64,000 nucleotides of DNA from Sphingomonas sp. BK235. Its GTDB lineage: Bacteria > Pseudomonadota > Alphaproteobacteria > Sphingomonadales > Sphingomonadaceae. Numbering within the stretch: the stretch's first letter is position 1; each line of letters opens with the position of its first letter. This document shows positions 39,634-49,100 of the stretch, in pieces. The stretch covers positions 558,001-622,000 of the forward strand of contig NZ_SLXN01000001.1 in the NCBI RefSeq assembly GCF_004345855.1, written 5' to 3'. The notes beneath the pieces are model-generated. The model ran no database searches, was not told the origin of the DNA, and saw only the letters and a program-made list of their open reading frames with translations. The position numbers were made by a program, and so were the translations under genes.

Positions 39634-40422
39634 TCACCCCGCCTCGATCACCTGCACGCGATGCTCGTGGCAGGCGCGCAGCAGCTCCCCCGGGAGCGGC
39701 TGGTCGGTGACCAGATAGTCCACCATGTCGAGCCGCCCGACCCGCACCGGCGCCGCGCGCCCCACCTTCGAGGCGTCGACCACCAGGATCACCTGGCGCG
39801 CGTTGCGCGCGATCGTCTGGGTGACCTGCACCTCGTCCGCGGCGAAGTCGAGCAGGCTGCCGTCGGGGTCGATCGCGGAGGCGCCGATCAGCGCGACATC
39901 GACCTTGAAGCTCTCGATGAAGCGCATCGCCAGCGCCCCCACCACCGCGCGGTCGCCGCGCCGCACCTGTCCACCGACCACCACCAGCTCGATCCCGTCA
40001 TGCCCGTCGAGCAGATCGATGACGTTGAGGTTGTTCGAGATCACCAGCAGGTCCCGGTGCGCCACCAGTTGCCCGGCGACCGCCTCGGTGGTGGTGCCGA
40101 TGTTGATGAACAGCGACGCGCCGTTCGGGATCAGCGCGGCCGCGGCGGCGCCGATCGCCGCCTTGGCACCGGTCGCGACGCCGCGGCGCTTGGCATAAGC
40201 GAGATTGTCGACGCCGGAGGTGACGATCGCCCCGCCATGCACCCGCGACAGCAAGGCGCGCCGTGCCAGCACGTTGAGGTCACGCCGGATCGTCTGCGGG
40301 GTGACCTCGAAGCGCGCGGCGAGATCGTCGACCGTGACGCGCCCGGCGCCGCGCGCCAGCGCGAGAATGCGGCGATGACGCTCGGCGGCGGGGTCGCCGC
40401 CGTCGGGCGCGTCCGCGCTCAC
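39634..40422 (-). CDS. glpR: DeoR-family repressor GlpR-like
   Basis: 262 residues. A DeoR winged helix (ERHRRILALARGAGRVTVDDLAARFEVTPQTIRRDLNVL) and a sugar-phosphate-binding domain with the family features IGTTTEAVAGQL, ISNNLNVIDLL and VGALAMRFIESFKVDVALIG. It is the probable glycerol-3-phosphate-responsive repressor of the glp genes around it. The GTG start overlaps the glpD stop (GTGA), so repressor and enzyme are made together. Confidence 0.9.
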   Translation of the reverse strand: MSADAPDGGDPAAERHRRILALARGAGRVTVDDLAARFEVTPQTIRRDLNVLARRALLSRVHGGAIVTSGVDNLAYAKRRGVATGAKAAIGAAAAALIPNGASLFINIGTTTEAVAGQLVAHRDLLVISNNLNVIDLLDGHDGIELVVVGGQVRRGDRAVVGALAMRFIESFKVDVALIGASAIDPDGSLLDFAADEVQVTQTIARNARQVILVVDASKVGRAAPVRVGRLDMVDYLVTDQPLPGELLRACHEHRVQVIEAG

Positions 40423-41963
40423 GCCGGCGCCGCGGCGCGTGCGAGATAGGCGTCGACCCGCTCGGCGGTGCCCGGCGGCACGTGGAGCCCGAGCTTGCTG
40501 CGACGATAGAGCACGTCCTCGGCGGTGCGTGCCCACTCGGCCGCGGCGAGATAGTCGAGCTCGCGCGCGGTGAGCCCGGCGCCGAACGCCTCGCCGAGGT
40601 CGGCGGCGGTGCGTGCCTCCCCGAGCAGCACGCGCGCCTTCGTTCCGTAAGCGCGCGCCAACCGGCGCAGCAGCGCGCGGTCGAGCGCGGGATAGTGGCG
40701 CGCCAGTGAGTCGACCAGCGACTCGAACCCTTCCGCCGGAAAGTCGCCGCCTGGCAGCGTCGCACCCGCGGTCCAGGCGCCCCCGGCTTCGGGGAAGCTC
40801 TCCGCCAGCTCCGCCATCGCGTGCTCGGCGAGCTTGCGATAGGTCGTGATCTTGCCGCCGAAGATGCTCAGCATCGGCGCATTCTCGTTGGCGCCGGCGG
40901 GGCCGCGATCGAGGTCGAGCACATAGTCGCGCGTCACCGCCGAGGCGCTGGCGGCCTTGTCGTCATAGAGCGGGCGGATGCCGGCATAGCTCCACACGAT
41001 CTGCTCGCGGGTGACCGGTGCCTCGAAGTAGCGCGCGATCGTCTTGAGCAGATAGTCGGTCTCGTGCGGCGCGATCGCGGCGCGGCCGGGCGCGCCTTCC
41101 CACGGCTCATCGGTGGTGCCGATTAGGGTAAACGCGCCCTCATAGGGGATGGCGAAGACGATACGACGGTCCGGGTTCTGCAGCATGAAGGCGTGATCGC
41201 CTGCGTAGAGCCGCGGCACGACGATATGGCTGCCCTTGACCAGCCGCACCCCGCGGTCGTCGCGCGCATGCGGCACACGCGACAGGATGTCGGCGACCCA
41301 CGGCCCGGCGGCGTTGACCACCGCGCGCGCGGTGAGGGTGCGCTCGCCGCCGGCACCCGCGCCCATGTCCGATAGCGTCGCGCGCCAGCCGCCGCCCGCG
41401 CGCACGGCGTCGACGAGGCGGGTGCGGGTGAGCACGGTGGCGCCGCGGTCGGCGGCGTCGCGCGCGTTGAGCACGACCAGGCGGCTGTCCTCGACCCAGC
41501 AGTCGGAATAGACGAAGGCGCGGCCGCGCTGGCGCAGGCCGTCGCCGCGCGGATCGTTCGCGAGCCGGATCGTCTCGGTGGCGGGCAGGCGCTCGCGCCC
41601 GCCGAGATGGTCGTAGAGGAACAGCCCGGCGCGCACCATCCAGGCCGGGCGCGGCGAGTTCGTCTGCGGCAGCACGAAGCGCAGCGGCCAGATGATATGC
41701 GGCGCCATCGCCCATAGCCGCTCGCGTTCGATCAGCGCCTCGCGCACCAGCCGCACCTCGCCATATTCGAGGTAGCGCAGCCCGCCGTGGATCAGCTTGG
41801 TCGAGGCCGAGGAGGTGTGCGCGGCGAGATCGTCCTGCTCCACCAGCGTCACGCGCAGGCCGCGCCCGGCGGCGTCGCGCGCGATCCCGGCGCCGTTGAT
41901 CCCACCGCCGACCACCAGCAGATCCGTGTCGAACCCGTCGCGTGTCTCGTTCCCGCTCGCCAT
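40419..41963 (-). CDS. glpD: Aerobic glycerol-3-phosphate dehydrogenase
   Basis: A 514-residue flavoprotein that oxidises glycerol-3-phosphate to DHAP and passes electrons to ubiquinone at the inner membrane. FAD-binding GGGINGAGIARDAAGRG at residues 17-33, conserved STKLIHGGLRYLE and IFGGKITTYRKLAE. Start at MASGNET; the frame extends upstream through the operator region. Divergent from glpFK and coupled to glpR. Confidence 0.95.
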   Translation of the reverse strand: MASGNETRDGFDTDLLVVGGGINGAGIARDAAGRGLRVTLVEQDDLAAHTSSASTKLIHGGLRYLEYGEVRLVREALIERERLWAMAPHIIWPLRFVLPQTNSPRPAWMVRAGLFLYDHLGGRERLPATETIRLANDPRGDGLRQRGRAFVYSDCWVEDSRLVVLNARDAADRGATVLTRTRLVDAVRAGGGWRATLSDMGAGAGGERTLTARAVVNAAGPWVADILSRVPHARDDRGVRLVKGSHIVVPRLYAGDHAFMLQNPDRRIVFAIPYEGAFTLIGTTDEPWEGAPGRAAIAPHETDYLLKTIARYFEAPVTREQIVWSYAGIRPLYDDKAASASAVTRDYVLDLDRGPAGANENAPMLSIFGGKITTYRKLAEHAMAELAESFPEAGGAWTAGATLPGGDFPAEGFESLVDSLARHYPALDRALLRRLARAYGTKARVLLGEARTAADLGEAFGAGLTARELDYLAAAEWARTAEDVLYRRSKLGLHVPPGTAERVDAYLARAAAPA

Positions 41964-41993
41964 CGCGTGAATATGAGCCGCGGCTCCCGAGAC

Positions 41994-42023
41994 TTCAAAC
42001 GAAGATGTTGACGTTCGTTCGAA
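41994..42023. promoter_or_regulatory. Probable GlpR operator between glpD and glpF
   Basis: TTCAAACGAA and TTCGTTCGAA form an inverted repeat (9 of 10 bases) with a 10-bp spacer in the 110-bp divergent promoter region. The spacer contains TTGACG (42008-42013), which fits a -35 box for glpF. TTCGWW-like half-sites are typical of GlpR. The assignment is inferred from position. Confidence 0.55.
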
Positions 42024-42073
42024 CCCGGCGGACAAAAGTCGGCGACGGTCACCACGGCCGCGGGGAGAGGGAC

Positions 42074-42877
42074 ATGGCGGAGGAAGCGGCGCCGGCGGTC
42101 AGCACGCTGCGCGGCGAGCTGATCTCGGAGATGCTCGCGGTGGCGATCATCATCACGCTGGGCGACTCGGCCGCCGCGATGATCACGCTGTACGACCCGA
42201 GCCCCTATGCCACCGCTTATTGGGGCGTGTGCATCGCCTGGGGCCTCGCGGTGACGATCGCGATCTACGTCACCGGCGCGGTCTCGGGCACGCACGCCAA
42301 CCCGGCGGTGACGCTGGCGCTGACGCTCTTTCGCGACTTCCCGCGGCGCAAGGTGCTGCCGTACGTGGCGGCGCAGGTGGCGGGCGCGATGATCGGCGCG
42401 GCGCTGGTCTATCAGCTCTTCGGCCCGGTGATCGACGCCTATAACACGAGCCACGCCCTCACCCGCGCACAGGGCGGCGCGGCGGGCGTGTTCTTCACCG
42501 CGCCGGGGCTTCACATCACCGCAGTCCACGCTTTCTGGGACGAGGTGGTGCTCACCGCGATCCTGCTGCTCGGCATCTTCGCCATCACCGACGAGTTCAA
42601 CACCTCCGCGCCGATGGCCAATGCCAGCGCGCTGATCATCGGGCTGCTGGTGGCGTGCATCGGTGCGTCGGCGGGCTTCCTCGAGGGCTGGCCGATCAAC
42701 CCCGCGCGCGACTTCGGCCCGCGGCTGTTCTGCTGGCTGCTCGGCTGGGGCGAGTCGGCCTTCCCCGGACCCGACCATTATTGGTGGGTGCCGATCGCGG
42801 GGCCGCTGGTGGGTGGCGTCGTCGGCGCGGGGCTCTATCAGTTTCTGGTCAAGCCGTATCTGCCGCGGCGACGCTGA
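42074..42877 (+). CDS. glpF: Glycerol uptake facilitator (aquaglyceroporin)
   Basis: A 267-residue six-helix MIP channel with both NPA boxes ([25 protein letters not shown]). The Asp after the second box (NPARD) marks glycerol rather than water channels. A GGGGAGAGGGAC ribosome-binding site precedes MAEEAAP. It precedes glpK by 11 bp. Confidence 0.95.
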   Translation: MAEEAAPAVSTLRGELISEMLAVAIIITLGDSAAAMITLYDPSPYATAYWGVCIAWGLAVTIAIYVTGAVSGTHANPAVTLALTLFRDFPRRKVLPYVAAQVAGAMIGAALVYQLFGPVIDAYNTSHALTRAQGGAAGVFFTAPGLHITAVHAFWDEVVLTAILLLGIFAITDEFNTSAPMANASALIIGLLVACIGASAGFLEGWPINPARDFGPRLFCWLLGWGESAFPGPDHYWWVPIAGPLVGGVVGAGLYQFLVKPYLPRRR

Positions 42878-42888
42878 GGAGAGGGACC

Positions 42889-44388
42889 ATGGCCGATACC
42901 AAGAAGCACGTGCTGGCGATCGACCAGGGCACCACCTCCACCCGCGCGATCGTCTTCGACCGCGACGCGCACCCGGTCGCCACCGCGCAGACCGAGTTCG
43001 CGCAGCATTATCCCGAGGGCGGCTGGGTCGAGCACGACCCCGAGGACATCTGGCGCGACACGCTTCAGGTCGCGCGCGAGGCGATCGCGCAGAGCGGCGT
43101 CGGCGCGGCGGGCGTCGCCGCGATCGGCATCACCAACCAGCGCGAGACGGTGGTGGTGTGGGACCGCGCCAGCGGCGAGCCGATCCACCGCGCGATCGTC
43201 TGGCAGGACCGCCGCACCGCCAAGCTCTGCGCCGAGCTCAAGGCCGCGGGGCACGAGCCGGCGGTGCGCGCCAAGACCGGGCTGCTGATCGACCCCTATT
43301 TCTCCGCCACCAAGCTCGCCTGGATCCTCGATCACGTCGAGGGCGCGCGCGAGCGGGCGGAACGCGGCGAGCTGGCGTTCGGCACGATCGACAGCTTCCT
43401 GCTGTGGCGGCTGACCGGCGGGGCGGTCCATGCCACTGACGTCACCAACGCCGGCCGCACCCTGCTCTACGACATTCGCGCGCAGCGCTGGGACGAGGAA
43501 TTGTGCCGCCTCTTCGACGTGCCGATGGCGCTGCTGCCCGAGGTCCACGACAACAGCCGGATCTTCGGCCACACGGCGGAGGGGCTGTTCGACGTCGCCA
43601 TCCCGATCGCGGGCATCGCCGGCGACCAGCAGGCCGCGCTGATCGGCCAGGCCTGTTTCGACATCGGCATGGCCAAATCGACCTATGGGACCGGCTGCTT
43701 CCTGCTGCTCAACACCGGCACCGAGGCGATCGAGTCGGAGCATCGGCTGCTCACCACGCCGGCCTATCGGCTCGACGGCGCGATGACCTACGCGCTGGAG
43801 GGCTCGATCTTCGTCGCGGGCGCGGCGGTGAAGTGGCTGCGCGACGGCATCGGCGTGATCACCCACGCGCGTGAGACCAACGACATGGCGACGCAGGTGC
43901 CCGACAGCCACGGCGTCTACATGGTCCCGGCTTTCGTCGGGCTCGGCGCGCCGCACTGGGACCCGGACGCGCGCGGCGCGATCTTCGGGCTGACGCTCGG
44001 CGCGACCCAGGCGCATCTCGCGCGCGCCGCGCTGGAAGCGGTGGGCTATCAGACGATGGACCTCACCGCGGCGATGATCGCCGACGGCGGCGCCGCGCCG
44101 GCGACGATCCGCGTCGACGGCGGCATGGCGGCGAACGACTGGCTGTGCCAGTTCCTCGCCGACCTGCTCGAGGTGGCGGTGGAGCGGCCGGTCCATCTCG
44201 AGACCACCGCGCTGGGCGCCGCCTTCCTCGCCGGGCTGGCGACGGGGGTGTGGGCCGACCTCGACGCGGTGCGCGCCACCTGGGCGCGGCGCGACTGTTT
44301 CGAGCCGCGCATGGCCGCGGCGGACCGCGAGCGGCTGGTGGCGGGCTGGCAGGTCGCGGTGGCGAAGACGCTGACGACCGCGGGCTGA
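42889..44388 (+). CDS. glpK: Glycerol kinase
   Basis: A 499-residue FGGY kinase forming glycerol-3-phosphate from glycerol and ATP. Motifs: [53 protein letters not shown] and [18 protein letters not shown]. Second gene of glpFK, and feeds GlpD. Confidence 0.96.
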   Translation: MADTKKHVLAIDQGTTSTRAIVFDRDAHPVATAQTEFAQHYPEGGWVEHDPEDIWRDTLQVAREAIAQSGVGAAGVAAIGITNQRETVVVWDRASGEPIHRAIVWQDRRTAKLCAELKAAGHEPAVRAKTGLLIDPYFSATKLAWILDHVEGARERAERGELAFGTIDSFLLWRLTGGAVHATDVTNAGRTLLYDIRAQRWDEELCRLFDVPMALLPEVHDNSRIFGHTAEGLFDVAIPIAGIAGDQQAALIGQACFDIGMAKSTYGTGCFLLLNTGTEAIESEHRLLTTPAYRLDGAMTYALEGSIFVAGAAVKWLRDGIGVITHARETNDMATQVPDSHGVYMVPAFVGLGAPHWDPDARGAIFGLTLGATQAHLARAALEAVGYQTMDLTAAMIADGGAAPATIRVDGGMAANDWLCQFLADLLEVAVERPVHLETTALGAAFLAGLATGVWADLDAVRATWARRDCFEPRMAAADRERLVAGWQVAVAKTLTTAG

Positions 44389-44443
44389 GCGCGGCGCGAG
44401 CGGGGGGGCGACGGGGGGCGGCGCACCGATTAAGAGGGCGCGC

Positions 44444-47185
44444 ATGACCGGCCGCTTCGACCATCTCCCCCACCGCCGCCAGATCGTCGACCGGCGCGCG
44501 CTCGCCGAGGCCGCCGCGGCCTTGCCCGGCACCGACCCGGCGACGCTGCGCCGCGGGCTGAGCCAGTTGCTCCGCGCCGCGCTCGACGCCGGCCGCGCCG
44601 AGATCGCGCGTCGGCTCGCCGCGACGCCGTCGCGCGGGCTCGAGGCCGCCAACGCGCAGGCTTATCTGGTCGATCAGCTATTGATCGTGCTGGCCGAGGT
44701 GACGACGCAGCGGCTCTACCCGGTCCACAACCCGACCGCGGGCGAGCGGCTGCTGCTGATCGCGGTGGGCGGCTACGGTCGCGGCGAGATGGCGCCTTTC
44801 TCCGACGTCGACATCGGCTTCCTCACGCCCGGCAAGCAGACCCCCTGGGCCGAGCAGGTGATTGAGTCGATGCTCTACACCCTGTGGGACCTGGGGCTGA
44901 AGATCGGCCATTCCAGCCGCTCGCTCGACGAGATGGTGCGCCAGGCCAAGGCCGACGTGACGGTGCGCACCGCGCTGCTGGAAGGGCGCTACGTCTGGGG
45001 CGACGAGGCGCTCTACGTCGACGCGGCGAAGCGCTTCCACGACGACGTGCGGCACGGCACCGAGCGCCAGTTCATCGCCGACAAGCTGGCCGAGCGCAAC
45101 GCGCGCCATGTCCGCATGGGCGACACGCGCTACGTCGTCGAGCCCAACGTCAAGGAAGGGAAGGGCGGGCTGCGCGACCTGCACGCGCTGTTCTGGATCG
45201 GCAAATATGTCTATGACGTGCAGCGCGCCGCCGAGCTGGTCGATATTGGCCTGTTCACCCGCGCGGAATATCGCTCGTTCCACCGCGCCGACAATTTCCT
45301 CTGGGCGGTGCGCTGCCACCTCCATCTGATCGCGGGGCGCGCCGAGGACCGGCTGACCTTCGACTATCAGCGCGAGATCGCCGAGCGGATGCGCTACGCC
45401 GCGCGGCCGGGGAAGCCCGCGGTCGAACGCTTCATGCAATTCTACTTCCTCCAGGTGAAGGCGGTGGGGTCGCTCACCGGGCTGTTCCTCGCGCATCTGG
45501 AGGAGCGGTTCGCGCGGCGCCGCTACGGTCTGCCGCGGTTGCGGCGATCGCCGCGCAAGCTCAACGGCTTCACCGTCGATCACGGGCGGATCGCGCTGCC
45601 CGACGACGACTTCCTCCGCGCCGATCCGGTACGCCTTGTCGAATTGTTCGCGCTGGCGGCGCAGCAAGGGAAGGAGATCCATCCGCTGGCGATGCGCGCG
45701 GCCACGCGCGACGCCAAGCTGGCCGCGACGGTGCGGCGCGACGCGCGCGCCAACGCGCTGTTCCTCGATCTGCTGGCAGGCGAGGCCGACCCCGAACTCG
45801 CGCTGCGCTGGATGAACGAGGCCGACGTGCTCGGCCAGTTCGTGCCCGATTTCGCGCGCGTGGTCGCGCAAATGCAGTTCGACATGTACCATCATTACAC
45901 CGTCGACGAGCATACCATCCGCGCGCTCGGCCTGCTCAGCCGGCTGGAGCACGGCCAGCTCGCCGACGAACATGCGCTGCCCAGCGCGGTGATCGAGCAG
46001 ATCGTGTCGCGCCGCGTTCTCTATGTCGCGGTGTTCCTCCACGATATCGCCAAGGGGCGCGGCGGCGACCATTCGATCCTGGGCGCCGAGGTGGCCGAGC
46101 GGCTCGGGCCGCGCTTCGGCCTCAGCCCCGCCGAGACCGAGACGGTCGCCTGGCTGGTGCGTCACCACCTGCTGATGAGCGCCACCGCCTTCCGCCGCGA
46201 CCTCACCGACTTCAAGACCATCCTCGATTTCGCCGAGGTGGTGCAGAGCCCCGAGCGGCTGCGGCTGCTGCTGGTGCTCACCGTGGTCGACATCAAGGCG
46301 GTCGGTCCGGGGACGTGGAACGGGTGGAAGGGCCAGCTGCTCGGCGACCTGTACGACCGCGCCGAGGAGGTGCTGCGCCTCGGCCACAAGCAGAAGGGCC
46401 GCGGCGAGCGGCTGCTCGCCAAGCAGGACGGGCTGCGCGCCGCGATGAAGTGGAGCGAGGCCGACCTCGCCGCCTATGCGCACCGCCTGCCCGAGGCTTA
46501 TTGGATCGCCGAGCCGGGCGACGTGCTGGCGCACAACGCCGCCTTCGTGGCGCGTGCGGGCGACGCGCTGCTGTCGATCGACGCGCAGGTCTATCCCGAG
46601 CGCGGCGCGACGCTGGTGACGGTCTATGCCGCCGATCATCCCGGGCTGTTCAGCCGCATCGCGGGCGCGATCCATGTCGCGGGCGGCAACATCATCGACG
46701 CGCGCATCCACACCACGCGCGACGGCATGGCACTCGACAATTTCCTCGTGCAGGACCCGCTCGGCCGGCCGTTCGACGAGGCGGGGCAGCTCGAGCGGCT
46801 CAAGACCGCGATCGAGGACGCGCTGGCGGGGCGCGGGAAGCTGACCGACCGGCTGCGCGCCAAGCCGCTGCCGCGCGCGCGCGCCGACGCCTTCCGCATC
46901 GAGCCCAACGTGCTGGTCGACAACAAGGCGTCCAACCGCTTCACGGTGGTGGAGATCGCCGCGCGCGACCGGCCGGCGCTGCTCAACCAGCTGGCGCACG
47001 CGCTGTTCGTGTCGAAGGTGACGATCCACTCGGCGCATGTCGCCACCTATGGCGAGCGCGCGGTCGACGTCTTCTACCTGACCGACCTCACCGGCGACAA
47101 ACTCGCGCCGGGCGCGCGGCTGCGCGCGCTCGAGAAGCGCCTGCTCGCGGCCGCGGCGGGCGTGGCTTACGAGGAGGCGGCGTAG
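44444..47185 (+). CDS. glnD: PII uridylyltransferase/uridylyl-removing enzyme
   Basis: A 913-residue sensor of glutamine that uridylylates and deuridylylates PII proteins. Nucleotidyltransferase domain with GGYGRGEMAPFSDVDIGFL (residues about 108-126), an HD domain (VFLHDIAKGRGGDHS near 530) and two ACT domains (about 720-800 and 830-905; DHPGLFSRIAGAIHVAGGNI and DRPALLNQLAHALF). It stands alone after glpK, 55 bp downstream. Confidence 0.96.
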   Translation: MTGRFDHLPHRRQIVDRRALAEAAAALPGTDPATLRRGLSQLLRAALDAGRAEIARRLAATPSRGLEAANAQAYLVDQLLIVLAEVTTQRLYPVHNPTAGERLLLIAVGGYGRGEMAPFSDVDIGFLTPGKQTPWAEQVIESMLYTLWDLGLKIGHSSRSLDEMVRQAKADVTVRTALLEGRYVWGDEALYVDAAKRFHDDVRHGTERQFIADKLAERNARHVRMGDTRYVVEPNVKEGKGGLRDLHALFWIGKYVYDVQRAAELVDIGLFTRAEYRSFHRADNFLWAVRCHLHLIAGRAEDRLTFDYQREIAERMRYAARPGKPAVERFMQFYFLQVKAVGSLTGLFLAHLEERFARRRYGLPRLRRSPRKLNGFTVDHGRIALPDDDFLRADPVRLVELFALAAQQGKEIHPLAMRAATRDAKLAATVRRDARANALFLDLLAGEADPELALRWMNEADVLGQFVPDFARVVAQMQFDMYHHYTVDEHTIRALGLLSRLEHGQLADEHALPSAVIEQIVSRRVLYVAVFLHDIAKGRGGDHSILGAEVAERLGPRFGLSPAETETVAWLVRHHLLMSATAFRRDLTDFKTILDFAEVVQSPERLRLLLVLTVVDIKAVGPGTWNGWKGQLLGDLYDRAEEVLRLGHKQKGRGERLLAKQDGLRAAMKWSEADLAAYAHRLPEAYWIAEPGDVLAHNAAFVARAGDALLSIDAQVYPERGATLVTVYAADHPGLFSRIAGAIHVAGGNIIDARIHTTRDGMALDNFLVQDPLGRPFDEAGQLERLKTAIEDALAGRGKLTDRLRAKPLPRARADAFRIEPNVLVDNKASNRFTVVEIAARDRPALLNQLAHALFVSKVTIHSAHVATYGERAVDVFYLTDLTGDKLAPGARLRALEKRLLAAAAGVAYEEAA

Positions 47186-47194
47186 GAAGGCTCG

Positions 47195-47360
47195 CGCGAA
47201 GACGCGGAGACGCGAAGATGATGCGCCTGCCGCGCCAGCGGCTCTCGCTCCCGAAGGGGTGACAAAGCGCATCGCCTCGGTCGGGGATGGATCCCTCGGC
47301 GCCTCCGCGTCTCTGCGCGATCAGCACTCTTCTTCCGCTTCGCGTCCTCGCGTCTTCGCG
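47195..47360. repeat. Long inverted repeat with CGCGAAGACGCG arms
   Basis: The 236-bp gap between glnD and nhaA holds an inverted repeat: CGCGAAGACGCG at 47195 with the 20-bp arm ending 47214 matches the reverse complement of 47341-47360 at 18 of 20 bases. A related CCTCCGCGTCTCTGCGC lies inside. It could form a large hairpin between the convergent genes. No gene is seen. Confidence 0.6.
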
Positions 47361-47421
47361 TGAACCCTCCATCGCGCTCGCCCGTGCCGACCGCCGGTCG
47401 TTCGCGCCCGCGTGTGCTGAC

Positions 47422-48825
47422 CTAAGCCCTGTCGTCCGCCGCCGCTTCGCTGGTCGCCGCCGCGTGCCATAGCACGCCATAGCCGAACAGCCCCGACACC
47501 AGCGACGCCGCCAGCACCGCGAGCGCGGCCATCTCGGTCAGTTCGGGTTCGGCGAAGGCGAGCTCGGCGATGAACAGCGAGATCGTGAAGCCGATCCCCG
47601 CCACCGCGCCGATGCCGAGCACCATCCGCCACGTCACGCCATCGGGCAGCCGCGCCTGGCCGACGCGCGTCGCCACCCAGGTCGCGGCGAGGAAACCCAC
47701 CGGCTTGCCCAGCGCCAGACCGACGACGATCCCGAGTGCCAGCGGCGAGTGGAGCGCCTCGCCGATCAGCTCGCCCGAGAAGTGGATCCGCACGTTGGAC
47801 AAAGCGAACAGCGGCAGCACGATGTACGACACCCAGGGGGTGAGGATGCGCACCAGCCGCTCCGCCGCCTCGTCGGTCGCTGCCGCCATCTCGTGGAGAT
47901 AGCCGAGGCGCTGCTGGGCTTCCTCGCGATATTGCTCCGCTTCCTCCTCGTCGCTGGCCTGGTCCGCGGCGCGCTGGGCCGCCTTGAGTTGGTCGACCGG
48001 CCGCTGCACGCCCTCGACGAAGCGCTTCTCCGACAGGCGTGAACTGGTCGGCAGCAGCAGCCCGATCGCCACGCCCGCGATCGTCGGGTGGACGCCCGAG
48101 CCGAGCACGCCGACCCACACCACCAGGCCGCAGGCGATGTAGAGGATCGGCGCTACCCAGCGCAGCCGCAACAGCACTACCATCGCGGCATAGCCGGCCG
48201 CGGCGAGCAGCAGGAAATTGGCGTGAAGCGCGCTGGTATAGGCGACCGCGATGACGAGCAGCCCGAACACGTCGTCGATCGCGGCGAAGGCGAGCAGCAC
48301 CGCGCGCACTGCCGGGGGCAGCCGCGTGGTGAACATCGCGACGATGGCGAGGCTGAACGCGGTGTCCATCGCCGCCACCACGCCCCAGCCGTGCTGCGTC
48401 GGCGTGCCGTAGTTGAAGGCGAGATAGAGGCCGACCGGCACCACCAGCCCGCCGATCGCGCCCGCGACCGGGAAGACCGCGGTCTGCCACGAGCTCAGTG
48501 CGCCCTTGACGAACTCGCGCTTCACCTCGGTGCCGATGATGAGGAAGAACAGCGGCATCAGCGCGTCGTTGACCCATTCGGCGACCGAGCGCTCGATCGC
48601 CCAGCTGCCGTAGCTGACGCGCAGCGGACGGTCCCACAGCCGCGCATAGTCCGCGCTCCACGGCGAGTTGATCGCGACCAGCGCGACCAGCGAGGCGAGC
48701 AGCAGCGGCCCGCCCGATACCTGGCCGATCGCGAAGAAGGGCTCGATCTTGCGCAGGAACCTGGCGGCGGACGAGTGGTGCGCGCGGGCCGCGACCTGGC
48801 CGGAGAGGCGCGGGCTGAGCGCCAT
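47422..48825 (-). CDS. nhaA: Na+/H+ antiporter NhaA
   Basis: 467 residues, longer than the E. coli protein (388). Twelve-helix fold with the paired aspartates of ion exchange, Asp184-Asp185 in FAAIDDVFGLL, and NDALMPLFFLIIGTEVKREFVKG. Between helices VIII and IX (about residues 265-325) is a hydrophilic, highly charged helix (AAQRAADQASDEEEAEQYRE) that explains the extra length. Start MALSPRLSG with GGGAG upstream. Confidence 0.94.
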   Translation of the reverse strand: MALSPRLSGQVAARAHHSSAARFLRKIEPFFAIGQVSGGPLLLASLVALVAINSPWSADYARLWDRPLRVSYGSWAIERSVAEWVNDALMPLFFLIIGTEVKREFVKGALSSWQTAVFPVAGAIGGLVVPVGLYLAFNYGTPTQHGWGVVAAMDTAFSLAIVAMFTTRLPPAVRAVLLAFAAIDDVFGLLVIAVAYTSALHANFLLLAAAGYAAMVVLLRLRWVAPILYIACGLVVWVGVLGSGVHPTIAGVAIGLLLPTSSRLSEKRFVEGVQRPVDQLKAAQRAADQASDEEEAEQYREEAQQRLGYLHEMAAATDEAAERLVRILTPWVSYIVLPLFALSNVRIHFSGELIGEALHSPLALGIVVGLALGKPVGFLAATWVATRVGQARLPDGVTWRMVLGIGAVAGIGFTISLFIAELAFAEPELTEMAALAVLAASLVSGLFGYGVLWHAAATSEAAADDRA

Positions 48826-48945
48826 GCATGCGTTCTCCCGGAGGTGACGAGTGGAGGGGATACGGGCGAGCGGGGCGGGGCGTTCCCTGCGGTGGCGGCC
48901 GACTGACACGGATCAATGACGAAGCGCGGACACGCCGCTTCTCAC

Positions 48946-49041
48946 CATCATCCCGGACTTGGTCCGGGATCCACCGTGCCGCTTATCCGGGGATCGTTGC
49001 TCGCGCGGACGAGTGGATCCCGGACCAAGTCCGGGATGACG
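48946..49041. repeat. Palindromic repeat element, copy 7
   Basis: A 96-bp element, CATCATCCCGGACTTG to CAAGTCCGGGATGACG, between nhaA and pccR; the first base of the left end differs from the family (CATC for CGTC). Confidence 0.87.
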
Positions 49042-49100
49042 CCAAGGGGGAGGCTTGGCGAGCGCCGTAAGCCCCTAAGCCTCAGCTCGACCTGATTCCC

